From NCBI GenBank assembly GCA_001692895.1, contig KV748217.1:496001-560000 (forward strand): 64,000 bases of DNA, written 5' to 3'. This document shows, in pieces, positions 1 to 10,700 of this stretch. The notes below the pieces were generated by a model that was not told the DNA's origin, did not search any database, and saw only the letters and a list, made by a program, of their open reading frames with translations. A program made the translations under genes and the position numbers. Within the stretch, counting starts at the first letter, position 1. Every line of letters begins with the position of its first letter. This stretch comes from Cenococcum geophilum 1.58. Taxonomy: Eukaryota > Ascomycota > Dothideomycetes > Gloniales > Gloniaceae.

Positions 1-593
1 ACGCATCCATGCCGTCAGCTTTACGAAGTAGAGCCTTATACGTCTATGTTTGCGGTTTCAGAAAGGGTGGTTCTTACCACACTATTGTACCGCACTATGA
101 TACAGTTTTGTAATGAGTAGCTCCTGCCTAGTGGTACACCGTTGATATTGCTGACGATCCTCCAACTAACGTCCATTTCTCACATATTATCAAACGCCTG
201 TTCTATGCACAATTGCAGAGTTTAACCCAAAGTCCCTCACTATTTTCTTCCATCTACTTTATAATTGCCCAAAGCCATTTACCGCGTCACCTTAACACTC
301 ACAAACCAATCCACCACGCTACTCCTCCTGAGCAGGCGTACATATTTCTTTGATATTTTCACAGTTCCAATACAATCTCTCAAAATCCGTGGAAACAGGT
401 CAAAGCTGTAATCATTGGTTAGGAGCGACCTAGATTACGTGCTAGGAAATAGTTTTTGCTTGTACACTACTGATAACTCTGTAGACGTTGGCTATCAAAG
501 CACAACCGATTACCACTCTATTCTGCGATAAGACAATAAGACCCATCCAGAGTTCTCCCTGTTCTATCCCGTGCGGGAACCGCCTTTCTTGCA
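1..593. other. Left edge, no supported gene
   Basis: The base composition is balanced and unlike the RIP-mutated DNA further right, so this is ordinary unique sequence. I see no long codon-biased frame, tRNA or repeat. It may hold the end of a neighbouring gene or the promoter of the small ORF that follows. Confidence 0.4.
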
Positions 594-803
594 ATGGCGC
601 CGAAAGCCGACTCCCAGTCTCATGGTTCATGTGATGTGTGGAAAGATGTTCTAGAACAGTTGGACACTTTGATAGACGAATTGGTTCGGGCTGGACGCGC
701 TTTACGACGGGAAACATCAGAGGAGATGCACAGCAGAATTAAGCTACGGATTAGCGTGATTGAAGCCCAGATAAAGCATCTTCAAGGCATTGTAAAGAGG
801 TAG
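594..803 (+). CDS. Small putative coiled-coil protein
   Basis: This is a 69-codon frame whose start has a G at -3 and a G at +4. Residues ~15-69 are charged and leucine-rich with heptad-like spacing (for example LEQLDTLIDELVRAGRAL), which suggests one amphipathic or coiled-coil helix. There is no signal peptide, membrane segment or catalytic motif, and I recognise no family. It could be a stand-alone small protein, one exon of a larger intron-containing gene, or a chance frame; the antisense frame over 442-717 looks less protein-like. It lies in unmutated DNA about 800 bp upstream of a decayed surface-protein gene on the same strand. Confidence 0.3.
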   Translation: MAPKADSQSHGSCDVWKDVLEQLDTLIDELVRAGRALRRETSEEMHSRIKLRISVIEAQIKHLQGIVKR

Positions 804-1603
804 TCGTCTTCATGTAATTGTTCGATGAATTTGTACAAATTGCTTTGCAAGTCATAAAACTACGGGCGTCGTCTTAGAGCCGCCGAGCTCTTCGCCAACC
901 TTCGTAAACTTCGCGTCATCTCCCCATTCACAACACACTAGCCATAGGCGCTACCTAAAATCTGATAGAATTACTCCTCTACTCTAACCGTACGAAGACT
1001 GGTAACTCTCAACCAGTGAGAACCATAATACCTCTCAGTTGCTTTTCATGAAGCCCATGTATTCGGAGTTTGTGACCAGGACAGGTGTACTCGCACCTTG
1101 AAATTTTTTCTAGAAGGGTAATTACCTTTCCTTTCCCACTTCGAGTCCTATAATAGGCACTATGTGTTGATAATGCCTGTAGTCGTATCATGTGGTGTGG
1201 GAGTTTAGTACTCCCCTCAACCCGTTAGGCACGGATATAAAAGATGGTTGACACGTTCAGTATGATGCAAGCATTTTGTGAAAGAAGCTTCCGCGTGGCT
1301 GAAGTCAAGCTTTTCCATCCGGGTCACGTGCGTGGAGGGAGGCCCGAGCCAAAAATATCCATAACTGCTATCCCAGCTGAAGCGACACACCGACAGCGTC
1401 TTCCAGCCAGTTGTTATCGCCAGCGGATATACGAACCAGCGGCTATGGAAGCATTCTGTATCTCCTGTCCAGGGAGTTTACGCGAGCTGGCGCCCAATAC
1501 GAAATATCAGCCAGGCCTGTGCGAGCGACTTATCTGAATGTAACCTATTCTCGCGCGTCAGCCCAACGTCGCCTGATTGCATTCTCTCCGCAGCTTCGAA
1601 GTT
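804..1603. other. Intergenic / upstream region
   Basis: This stretch separates the small coiled-coil ORF from the decayed surface-protein gene. Two overlapping open frames (1244-1537 and 1411-1716) lack recognisable domains. The first starts only two bases after a TATA-like box, so it is more likely 5' leader than coding. Confidence 0.35.
1236..1242 (+). promoter_or_regulatory. TATA-like box
   Basis: A TATAAAA heptamer on the plus strand, about 360 bp upstream of the likely start (1604) of the decayed surface-protein gene. It is a plausible core promoter for that gene. The assignment is inferred from position and motif only. Confidence 0.3.
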
Positions 1604-2545
1604 ATGGCAAGCTCGACATCCTGGGCAACAGCGATTGGGCCTGTGACGTCTATTTTCACTGCACTGCTTCTTGCGCTACTCCGTGTTTTGTACAAGACAC
1701 TAGAGATATCCATTAGCTGGCTCTTGTTGGGACGCGACTGCAACTACAATCAGTATACCAACTGCGTGCCACCAAGCTCAAGCCGACTTTACACTACAGA
1801 GAACGAACCGTACTTGCCATATCACTCGCCGGCAATATGCCCTGCAGGATATACCGCCGCGTGTAGCCCTAATGGGCTTAGTTCGGACTCGTTAACGACT
1901 CCCCCAAGCCTAACCGTCCAGCTTTGCTGTCCGACGTGAGTTATTCATCACTCACATGAGCTCGTTCAGATCCCCTCTATAACTGTATTTCAGAGGTCTT
2001 TCCTGCTATACCGGCACCGAATATGCAGCAGAATGTTTCAGTGTTGTTCCACCTTCTATCACGATTGGGGCGGTTGATCTCTCCGGCTGGGATAGCTTGG
2101 CGGGTACCTACACCCCACGCATACACCAATATCTCAATGGTTCTCAACATGGGCGTCACTGTTGCTTGGGAAGCAACAGAAACTGCCGTCCTGAGCTTGC
2201 TCAATAGCGCATCCACGAAATCAACATCCAATCCAACCACGACCACTGCGGCTCCAGCTAGCCTCAATCCTGCCAGTACCGCTGGCAGTAAAACCGCCGG
2301 CTCGGATCCCACGGGCGCAAGCGATGGTAAGGGCACGACGCGAGGCTCATTCGCTAGTATTTCTACGGGCGCTAAGGCCTGTATTGGCGGTTGCGGTACT
2401 TCTTATTGCGTCTGGTATTATTTTGTGCTTCAAGGGGGCCCTCAAAGCGGCCGAGGGGGGTCCCACATTGACCAACGAGACGGGAATTGGTAGGGCCGAG
2501 CTTTCAGCGGACGAGAGAGCACGTGCCCCAAGGGCCGCCAGCTGA
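1604..2545 (+). pseudogene. Decayed Cys-rich single-TM surface protein
   Basis: The gene resembles a common family of uncharacterised ascomycete surface proteins: an N-terminal stretch containing ATAIGP, a cysteine-rich ectodomain with CPAGYTAAC and LCCPTGLSCYTG, a VAWEATET stretch, a Ser/Thr-rich stalk, one hydrophobic TM helix (VLAVAVLLIASGIILCF) and a short charged tail. Removing the 1936-1993 intron keeps the ectodomain in frame. However, the frame must shift by +1 near 2110-2150 and again near 2385 to join ectodomain, stalk and TM segment, with no AG acceptor available to explain either shift as an intron. A compensated shift may also lie near 1655-1715. The breaks are small indels, not RIP stops, so either the gene is dead or the assembly has indel errors. 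Family membership is from recognition of the motif order. Confidence 0.5.
1936..1993 (+). other. 58-nt GT-AG intron
   Basis: A GTGAGT donor at 1936 and a TTTCAG acceptor ending at 1993. Splicing joins the codon AC|A in phase and links CCPT to GLSCYTG, as expected for the surface-protein family. The length is typical of filamentous ascomycetes. Confidence 0.6.
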
Positions 2546-3048
2546 GATGGGTGTGGAGCCAAAGGTAATGTATGAACTTTCGAATGAGGAAGTGCGTCCT
2601 GAGGTGGCTGAGGAGGACTGAGGTGATGCATGATGCATTTCTGCCCAACAAAGATGAACTTCAAGACGCAAAAAATGACTATCAACACGTCCGTACGATG
2701 ATGTCTATGTATGGTTTACGATATGGATTCACAATTGTTTGCTACCAACCTGTTTCAAGTATGAGGAAGCTCGGCATATGGCCGGCTACCAGGCTGTTGA
2801 CAAACGCCTTTTCTTGCCATTTTCTATTCAGTACTTTGGACTTCACTGAGATGTTTGTTAATGCGTACACCTTTATTGTTACACAGCGCATTCGAGTTGG
2901 AAAATGCAAGAGGGTCAATAAGGAATTAACAATTACAGCACAAGCTTGTGACCTTTCGGCGAACGAAGCTCTCTGGCTCGCAGACAGTTTACAACCTTTC
3001 TCAACGGAACACAAATTCCCTCCACTGATTTCGGGATCCAGCGCCCTC
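2546..3048. other. Intergenic region
   Basis: This lies between the 3' ends of two converging genes (decayed surface protein on plus, GPI protein on minus). A plus-strand open frame runs through it (2572-3372) but continues antisense into the GPI gene and has no protein-like features. Both terminators are probably here. Confidence 0.4.
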
Positions 3049-3585
3049 TTACAACGCAATAACCAGGCCCAAAAGTCCAACGGCTCCCGCAAGGCCTGCA
3101 GCAACCGCACCCGTGGGTCTCGCTGCGGCGTTTGTTCCAGTCGCCTGGGCACCCGCGGTAGCAGTCGCAGCAGTCGCAGCAGCCCCAGTTGCACCGCAGC
3201 CGGCCAGGCCGGTCGCGGCAATCGTCCCGGTGCTAAGAGAGTGGTCCTTCGCCCAGCTCGAAAGTGCCGATTCGTAGCTCGTCAATGCGCTCTTGACATC
3301 GCCCGGGAGCGACTTGTACCAATCCGGCTCCTTGCCGTTCAACGCGGAGCACGCAGCCACTGGGTTGGTTAAGATAGAGGTAGGGATTGCAGTCGCCAGA
3401 ACAGATTCGACTGAGGCGGGGAGGGTGGGTATGTCGCTCAACATGGCCATTTCTGATGATGCGGCCGCGAGTAGCGAGTTGTAGTCCGCGGAGGAGTACT
3501 GACGACGCTCCATGCGGTTAGCGACCGGCTCGGCCAGTGCTACTACCGCGGTCAAGGAGAAGAGAATGAGCTGTTTGGCGTGCAT
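3049..3585 (-). CDS. Secreted GPI-anchored cell-wall protein
   Basis: An intact 178-codon intron-free gene. Residues 1-18 form a classical signal peptide ending VALA, and a dibasic RR at 27-28 is a likely Kex2-type processing site. The mature domain is Ala/Ser/Thr-rich with cysteines at about 79 and 130 and the segment DWYKSLPGDVKSAL (about 88-101), which resembles the W-Y-x-x-L-P-x-D-V-K motif of small fungal GPI proteins. A low-complexity Ala/Thr/Gly stalk (about 122-158) leads to a C-terminal hydrophobic tail (about 160-178), as expected for GPI-anchor addition. The protein is therefore predicted to sit at the plasma membrane or cell wall. The start has an excellent context (GCCACCATG) and high G+C at third positions, unlike the mutated DNA beyond 5.4 kb. 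The exact role is unknown; function is inferred from architecture. Confidence 0.85.
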   Translation of the reverse strand: MHAKQLILFSLTAVVALAEPVANRMERRQYSSADYNSLLAAASSEMAMLSDIPTLPASVESVLATAIPTSILTNPVAACSALNGKEPDWYKSLPGDVKSALTSYESALSSWAKDHSLSTGTIAATGLAGCGATGAAATAATATAGAQATGTNAAARPTGAVAAGLAGAVGLLGLVIAL

Positions 3586-3733
3586 GGTGGCTAAGATCCG
3601 TAAAATTTAATAAAAGATCGACACGGATAGAAATGACCGTAGAGAAAGTATTGAGACGGAAAATATGATTGAAGCGAAAGCGTATTGAAGGAGTCTGATG
3701 GTGCTGCGAGAGACACTGGTAGGAACGTCTGAA

Positions 3734-3742
3734 CTTTAAATA
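3734..3742 (-). promoter_or_regulatory. TATA-like box of the GPI gene
   Basis: TATTTAAAG on the minus strand, about 150 bp upstream of the start codon at 3585. The stretch between is moderately pyrimidine-rich on the coding strand. Position and motif fit a fungal core promoter. Confidence 0.4.
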
Positions 3743-3815
3743 ACTGGTGACAGAAAAAATGGCCCGCGGGCTGATATTCAGCCCTCTTGTGAACCCACAG
3801 CCATGGGAAGATCAA

Positions 3816-5362
3816 TCATGGATTGTTGACCCAGACGCTGCCACTAGCTATGGATTGGGACAAGCTGGGGGCGCATCTGTTGGGTAGGGTCGGTTGTTGA
3901 TCCTGATTCTCGTATTGCAATGTTAATTCCATTCCTTTTTTTTTTTCGCCAGCGCAACTGACTGGCTGGCCGCCGTATAACTAGGCTTCAGCCTCCGCAA
4001 TGCAAGCCACCCTTAATTATCATACGTCTCCCCACGCCTCACAAACCATCACTGAAACTATTTCATCATAGCTCGTATTTAAAAAGGGGTTGAAGCAAGC
4101 CGATGGGATTTGTACACCACCTTGGCGCATCCGGTTGAAAGCGCATGTTGATCACGCAGATCAAACCACACGAATTTATACCCAAAAATATGTTGGGGTA
4201 CGTCAGAATACATCAAAATACGCCTAAATAGTCGTGCTTATTACTCTAAAGGTATAAAATTCCGCCGTTTAATCGCCAAGATCAACACGCGCTTGAATCC
4301 AGATGCGCCAAGGTGGTGTAGTGTTGCTTTCGATCTGCTTTCAAACTGTACTGTACGAATTACGATGAAAGCGAGGCGCTCAGGACTCTGCGACAATAAG
4401 GGATAACACGCCTCGATACGCGGATCAGTTTGTGCGAGCTCCAGCTTCTGCTTTCTTACACTAGAGAATTTTAAGTTTAACTCTTATGATTAAGCTTAAA
4501 AATTAGAGACTTTACCTTTCTTATACGTATATAGTATCTACACTAGGTAGTATACTTGACTAATTATTAGTGAAATTGGATGTGTTGCGCGCGCACACTG
4601 GGGGGGAGAAGCCGAAGCTCGTGCAGCCATTTGCACAACCAGCCTCACCCCCATTTGGCGGGTTGTAGATTCGGCACGGGCACTCAATTTCGCTTGATTG
4701 CCACCAACTGTACGTAGCAATCGAAGCGAAGTCGTATGCTTGGCTGAAATAACTTTCCTGGCAAATCCGAAGCTGTCCGCAGACCACATCGAGCGGCTTT
4801 CGCCAGACGCTGGAGATGCTGAAGAGGTCGCATACTGAGAGCGTCTCATGCATAGATAATCAATATGCTGAGGCCACACTTTGATGGGTATTCTGGCTTG
4901 AGATGGGAGATTCATTTTACTCGCGCTCCGACGGATCTCTGGCTTGTACAGGGCATCATACCTCCAGCGCATGGCAGTGAAGATGAAAAGACATGGATTG
5001 AGGCGGGTGAAGCAACCACGGTTACACGCTCACCCAGTGAGTCTGTTAATGCGGACTACAGAGGAAGGTCTCTCAGCGACTATACTACGGTATTAGGCAT
5101 AAGTTTCGATAGTATGCGTGGAACTTAGCAAAGGAATTCATTTTTTCTCATTGGTTACTTTAGCAGATTATCACATATTATTAATCGGACGGCCTGTCTT
5201 ATCCTTGTCAATAATCCATGTCAGACGGGACGTACTAACGAAACTTATGCCTGATACCGTAGTACATGGATATACTCGGCTTACCAACGCCAGCTTCAAT
5301 TCTTATTTCGGATTAAAGTCTACCTAGTAGTAAACTCACATTTAGTGAAGTTGGCTTACCTC
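3816..5362. other. Unique DNA, no confident gene
   Basis: Mostly balanced composition with AT-rich patches near 4440-4560. The best frame is minus 4560-4853 (97 codons). It has several cysteines and ends in a segment containing PPNGGEAGCANGC, so it could be the tail of a small secreted protein or a decayed exon, but no signal peptide or family is evident. An overlapping minus frame (4538-4972) looks random. Repeat-derived, RIP-mutated sequence begins just past the right end. Confidence 0.35.
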
Positions 5363-5475
5363 TTACCTCAGCAAGCTTAGACGTGATTCCATTGGTGCGG
5401 ATTTTCAATCGGTCCGCAAGCTGACTAACTACGTTTGTGCGAAACCACTGGAATTACGCCTAAGCCATATTTCCG
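5363..5475 (+). mobile_element. Terminal inverted repeat of a Mutator-like element (relic)
   Basis: It starts with TTACCTCAG followed by AGCTTAGACG, matching both ends of the intact Mutator-like element at 42441-44351, and continues with a related GGTGCGGAT...GGTCCGC palindromic stretch and AGCTGA. The second end is not visible nearby, so this is a truncated or solo TIR. It lies exactly where composition turns AT-rich. Confidence 0.55.
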
Positions 5476-5620
5476 AGGTTTCTTACGCGTTCTAATAATA
5501 TCCGCGTTACGGAGATTGCGGAGATTAAAATAACTTAATATTAATATTTTATATTACTTCTTAAAGTTTATTAATTATATAATAGAACCTAGGCTTTTAG
5601 AATATATAATTTTTATTACT

Positions 5621-6033
5621 TAACGTAGTTCACAAGCGACCCGGTCACCCTAAAACCCCACCAAAAAATCCAAAAATCGTCCTTTAATATCTCAACAACG
5701 GCTTAATAATAATTTATCAAAATTTATAGCTAGTCTCTCCTACTTATTTTAAGACCTCTATTAAAGTTTTAAAGTAATTTAATAAGCGGTTCTTAAGATA
5801 TAATAACTAAGCTAAAATTTAAGAGCTAAATCTTAATATATTAATAATGGCTTAACTAATTACTCTAAAACTCTAATAGAGGTCTTAAAGTAAGCATGAG
5901 AGTCTAATTATAAATTTTTATAATTTATTATTAAGCCGTTGTTGAGATATTAAAGGACGATTTTTGGATTTTTTGGTGGGGTTTTGGGGTGACCGGGTCG
6001 CTTGTATGACCGGGTCGCTTGTAAACTACGTTA
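5621..6033. mobile_element. Fold-back element / MITE with very long arms
   Basis: The two halves are inverted copies. The outer tips read TAACGTAGTTCACAAGCGAC on the left, and the right tip is its reverse complement with one change. Both arms then carry GACCCGGTCA, an ACCCCACC block, ATCGTCCTTTAATATCTC and AACGGCTTAATAATAA. The homology continues, more degraded, to the centre, so nearly the whole ~413 bp is fold-back. The right tip has an internal duplication of ACAAGCGACCCGGTCA. No coding capacity. The TSD is unclear. Confidence 0.7.
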
Positions 6034-6300
6034 GGTATTTTTATATCTTATAATTATTTTTATTAAAAAAACTCGTTATTAGGAATTCTATAACTATATA
6101 TAACTTTATTAAACGCTAGCTAATATATATAAAACCTATGTAGATCTATAATAGCCACCTTAAAGAACCCATTATAGCCTAGCGGATATATATAGTGTCC
6201 GCGTTATAGTATATAATACCTACTAAAACCTTATTATACGCTAACTACCAAGCCACGGATATCCGGTAAATCTACTATATAGCGCCACTAAAACCCACTA
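6034..6300. other. AT-rich spacer
   Basis: RIP-mutated sequence between the fold-back element and the helicase relic. I see no identifiable feature; it may be the upstream region or first exon of the helicase gene. Confidence 0.3.
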
Positions 6301-7069
6301 GGTAGAGAGGGAAGAAGTTAAATAAGGTATTAGAATAGCCGCGGTTATATTAGATGCTAGATAATTAAACTTAGAGGAGTTATAAAATAAACTAGGAGTG
6401 ACGGTTATAGGACCTTTAAGACTAGCTTCTTACGCTTTATAAAAAGAGCGAGGCCTAGTAGTTAAGTAAGGTTAATAAGGCTATTATATTTTTATATCTA
6501 TATTGCGGACGTACAGAGTAACTTAAAGCCCTTAAGTAGCTACTATTTAAGAAGAAAGATATAATACTTATTATAAAAACCTTATTTGGCAAAAGTATAA
6601 TAATATAAGTAATACCATATTTTCTTTAGGCTTTAGTAGTAATTATTATTTTACTACTTAATACAATTGGCGCGGAGTAGAAGGTAAAGATTAAGGAGCT
6701 TTTTAAAATAAGGCCGGTTTATATATACGCCAAGATAATATCTATATATCTTTTATAGAAAATCCGGGTTAGAGTATATACTTATATTTTAATATTACTA
6801 GAGCTATTAATTAGCAAAAGGTTTTATACAGCTCTTACTAACCCTACCTTTTATACATATATTAGCTTAGTTGTAATTAATAAGGTATACCTTATAGCTA
6901 ATTAGGGGGGTTTATTCCAGAATTTGTATATATAACTATAGAAAGTACGGTCGTTATTAGGGCGGAAGCCTTAGTTTGCTTATACTATAACGCTTAATAA
7001 TATAATATTTAAGATTATTTAAGAGTTAGTAGACTTTTAAAATAATATTAATATAGTACGGATATTAAT
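6300..7069 (+). pseudogene. RecQ-like DNA helicase relic, 5' part
   Basis: With TAA/TAG read as former Gln/Trp, the plus strand encodes the first RecA-like domain of a RecQ-type SF2 helicase: a Walker A region read as KTLFGKSIII (ancestrally GFGKS), an ALVVIIILLLNTIGAE segment, LELLISKRF, the motif II region VVINKVYLIANQGG (ancestrally a DExH box, IDxVH) and RSLLGRKP. The frame continues directly into 13278 after removal of the copia element at 7070-13277, whose TSD is TTAAT. Such RecQ-like genes are often repeated and subtelomeric in filamentous fungi (established knowledge); location here is not shown. It is dead through RIP stops and insertions. Confidence 0.75.
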
Positions 7070-7338
7070 TGTATAATTACAGCACCTGTCGTACCAACCG
7101 CGTGCCTACGCGTTCGGTACGCCAGGTACGCGTTTACGCGTTCGGCGCACCAACCACCCGCTTACGCGTCTGGTGCACAAGCACTAACTAATTAGGGGGG
7201 AAGGACGCATCAGTATATAGACTACGTAGTCTGCTTCAATACAAGAGACAGTCACCACCATCCTAAAGAGCATACGATACTATACGTATTTCGTGCCCCA
7301 GGATATAACTCACTCGTGCTATTAAGTTAGTACGAACA
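7070..7338 (+). repeat. 5' LTR of copia 1
   Basis: A 269-bp LTR with TG...CA ends. It contains three related GTACC/ACGCGTTYGGTRCGCC repeats in its first 110 bp, a CTAATTAG block followed by GGGGGG, and a TATATAGACTACGTAGTC stretch. Confidence 0.93.
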
Positions 7339-7733
7339 CTAATTAGTAAGCGCGCACAGATTAGCAATCACTCGATACCTCCCCCAAGCAATACTCAACA
7401 GCGACCACCCGTTTAGACTTCTAGTACAACCTACTAGAAGGTCGGAAGTCAGGGATTACGGACTATTACTAACTCTGTATACTTATTTAAGTCTTAGTAC
7501 GGTTTACTAGAAGTTATAAATATAAATACAGACCTTTACGGAACCCCCTATCCTTAACCCCCTTAAACCTTAAACCTCTTCGGACCTTATGGAAACTCTC
7601 TACCCTTCTATAACCCATTATGGACCCGTTAATTGCCTTTATAGACCACTATAAGACCCCTTAAACTATTACGGACCCGCTATAAGCTACTATAACCCGC
7701 CACAGCTTATATAGATATATAACGCTATATAAT

Positions 7734-10700
7734 ATAGTAGATATAAGTAAGCAAATCAGCGAAGGTTAAAAGAAGTAGAGCTAAGAAGTTGACCTTACGT
7801 CTACAGATAATGTTAACGACTATATTAATTTTAAAATCCTTAAATACGGATACTATAAGCTTCTAAATAACGACCTATAGAAGCAATATAAGGAAGACTT
7901 TGCGGACTTTATAGAAGCTATTCTTAAGGCTTATAACCCTACTGCCATCCGTAACCTATAAACCCTTTTACATTACTAAGGTATATAGGTTAAAAAGGAT
8001 AAATAAGTTACTATTATATAGTCCTTATACAATATAATATAGGAGGAGGACCAAATAGAATAGACTAAAGAGAAAATCCTAGACTAGGTTAAAGCTATAA
8101 ATAATCTCTCTACTTCTCCTAAACTTAATGGTATCGCTAGCTTTATACCTAACCTACTTAACTAAATTCGTCCTATAAACCTAAGCGATTTTAGAATTAA
8201 TCTTATAGGCTAAAGCATACCTAGTACCCAAGTTACGGACTATAATACCCCTATAAACCAAAATATGGACTAAAACCCTTCCGTTAATAAAGCTATAAAT
8301 CTATAACCTACCTAAGTCATAGATCTGCAAACTATATATCCGCAAGCCATATATCCGCAAGCTATAAATCTATAAGTTATAGATCCGCAACACACCTAAG
8401 TAAAGATTTACGGTAAGGAACTAGCTAACCTGGCTAAGCTCTATACCAACGAATCTAAGTATAGCGGTAAAAACGACAACTTTAACTTTAAACTAACTAT
8501 CTTTATAGACCTTTGCCAGAAGGCTAATATTCCTAAATAGGAATTTAGCCAAGCCTACTCTACTATATTGCGCGGCCTAGCACTTAACCACTACTACACT
8601 AACCTTAAGAGTAACCCCCTTGGTATTCCCTTTAATAAGCTATACGAAGCTACCTATAACTACTTTAAAGGACCGGAATATAAGCGTAATATCCTTACCT
8701 AATAAAATGCGACCAAGCTACGGACCGTAATTAATAAAAACACTAAAAAATCGACTATAGAGTGCCTGCAAATTCTTATTAAAGACCTCCGGCACCTACA
8801 GCACGGCCTTAACGCTAAGCTTTAAATAGACGACTTCCTACATAACAAACTTATTACGGCCTACTAGGAAGTAGAGCCCTATAAGTACGCCTATTATAAG
8901 CCTGCAGACACCTTAACTGGCCTTATTAATAATCTACGCTCCTTTATTATAACGTATAAAGTCTTAAACCCACCAGGCAGCACTTAAGCCTTTACTATAG
9001 ATATTTAATATCCATAAATAGACTTAAACGTCTACTTTACGGACCGCCGCTACCGCTAGCAGCACCCGTACCGATTAAGCCCTACCCGCAACCCCTATAG
9101 TAACCCCTGTACAAAAATATACCCCTATAGATAAACCAGCCAGAAGTGCTTCGTGTATAGTAAAAAAGGATATTAGTCTATAAGGTATACCCAGGAAGAA
9201 CATAATAAGTCCAGGAAGAGACTTAATAGCCGTATTAGCTAGTTCATTTTAGAATATAAAGGAGAGGAAGTAGAAGAGCCCCTTAATAAGTCAATAAAAG
9301 CCCTTATAATTAACTTTAACTCAGACGCTTAAGAATAAGAGACCTTAGAAACATTCCTAACCACTTTTAGACCTTTTATAAACAGCTAAGCCTTTAATAT
9401 TATAACCGTATTAGCCAACCGTTCCTTTATATACTTAGTTACGCCTAAAAACTATTTTATAAGCACCCCCGTTATAGATGTTATAGATTATAAGCAGGAC
9501 CTATTTACATATATCACCACAGAACGCTATACCCCTAAGGAATTCTACGGTGTTATAATCAACACAGGTGCCTTTAAGAAGTCTACCGTAGGCTATAGAC
9601 AATACCTTATATATAGTACCACCACGAATAATAATATAAACATTGATATTACGCAAACTAGGGCCGTAAACGTCTAATTCGGCATTAGCTTAACTATATT
9701 AATTAGATTAGTTAAAGTTAAGACTCTAATTAGCCTAGTTAACTTCCACGTAGTTAAAGCGGACACTCCCTTCCTACTCTGTCTTGTAGATATAGATAGG
9801 TTATAGGTATACTATAACAATATTACGGACACCCTAATTGGTCCCGTAACTACCCTAGGAAGTAAGCATATTACCTTACCAATCACACGACGATTTAGAC
9901 ACCCGTTCCTTATATAGGGAGAGACTTTACAGATCTACATCTAGGAATCTTTCGACTATAACCCGTGCTACCTCAGCAGTACGGAAATCCACCGCCTATA
10001 CCGCTGTTTTGGCTACCTATTAGCCGAAAAGCTGTATAGAGTCCTTAAACGTTTTAGACACGACGACGTTAACAGGAAAGCCATTAACCACCTAACTAAA
10101 TACTACTCCTACTGCTAGAAATACAGACGTTCCCTAAGCCGATTTAAGTTTACCCTTTATAAGGATCTTAACTTTAACTATTTAGTGTATATAGACATTA
10201 TATACATTAACGGCAGCCTAGTATTATATATAATTGACGAGGCAACCCACTATTAAGCCACCTATTAGTTACAAAATATATCTATAAAGCATACTTAGGA
10301 TATTTTACGGACCTACTAGATTGATACGTACGTTAGACCTCCTAAGTATATTACCCACAACGCCGGTAAAAACTTTATTAGTAAGGAATTCCAGCAATAT
10401 ACTATAGCCATAGCTATATTAACAAAAGCCATTTTAGTTAAGGCGTATTAGTCTATCGGGCTTATTAAGCGAGCTTACCTAGCCTTATAGAGAGCTTACC
10501 AGATCATTATAGACGAATGTAAAAACATCTAAAAGGAACTAGCTCTATAGATGGCCGTAAAAGCCGTTAATAACACTGCTAACCCGGACGGACTAGTACC
10601 TACCCTCTTGGTCTACGGAGCCTACCTAAGGATAAGCAAACTAAATCCTCCTACCCTGTCTATTATAGAATAAGCAGCCGCAATACGGAAGGTAATAGCT

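Noticed and set aside
2572-3372. 266-codon plus-strand open frame
   Set aside because: Its second half is antisense to the convincing GPI-anchored gene, and its translation has no domain, signal or regular composition. Taken as a shadow frame.
4538-4972. Minus-strand 144-codon frame
   Set aside because: Composition looks random, and an overlapping frame (4560-4853) is equally long-lived. No start context or domain supports it.
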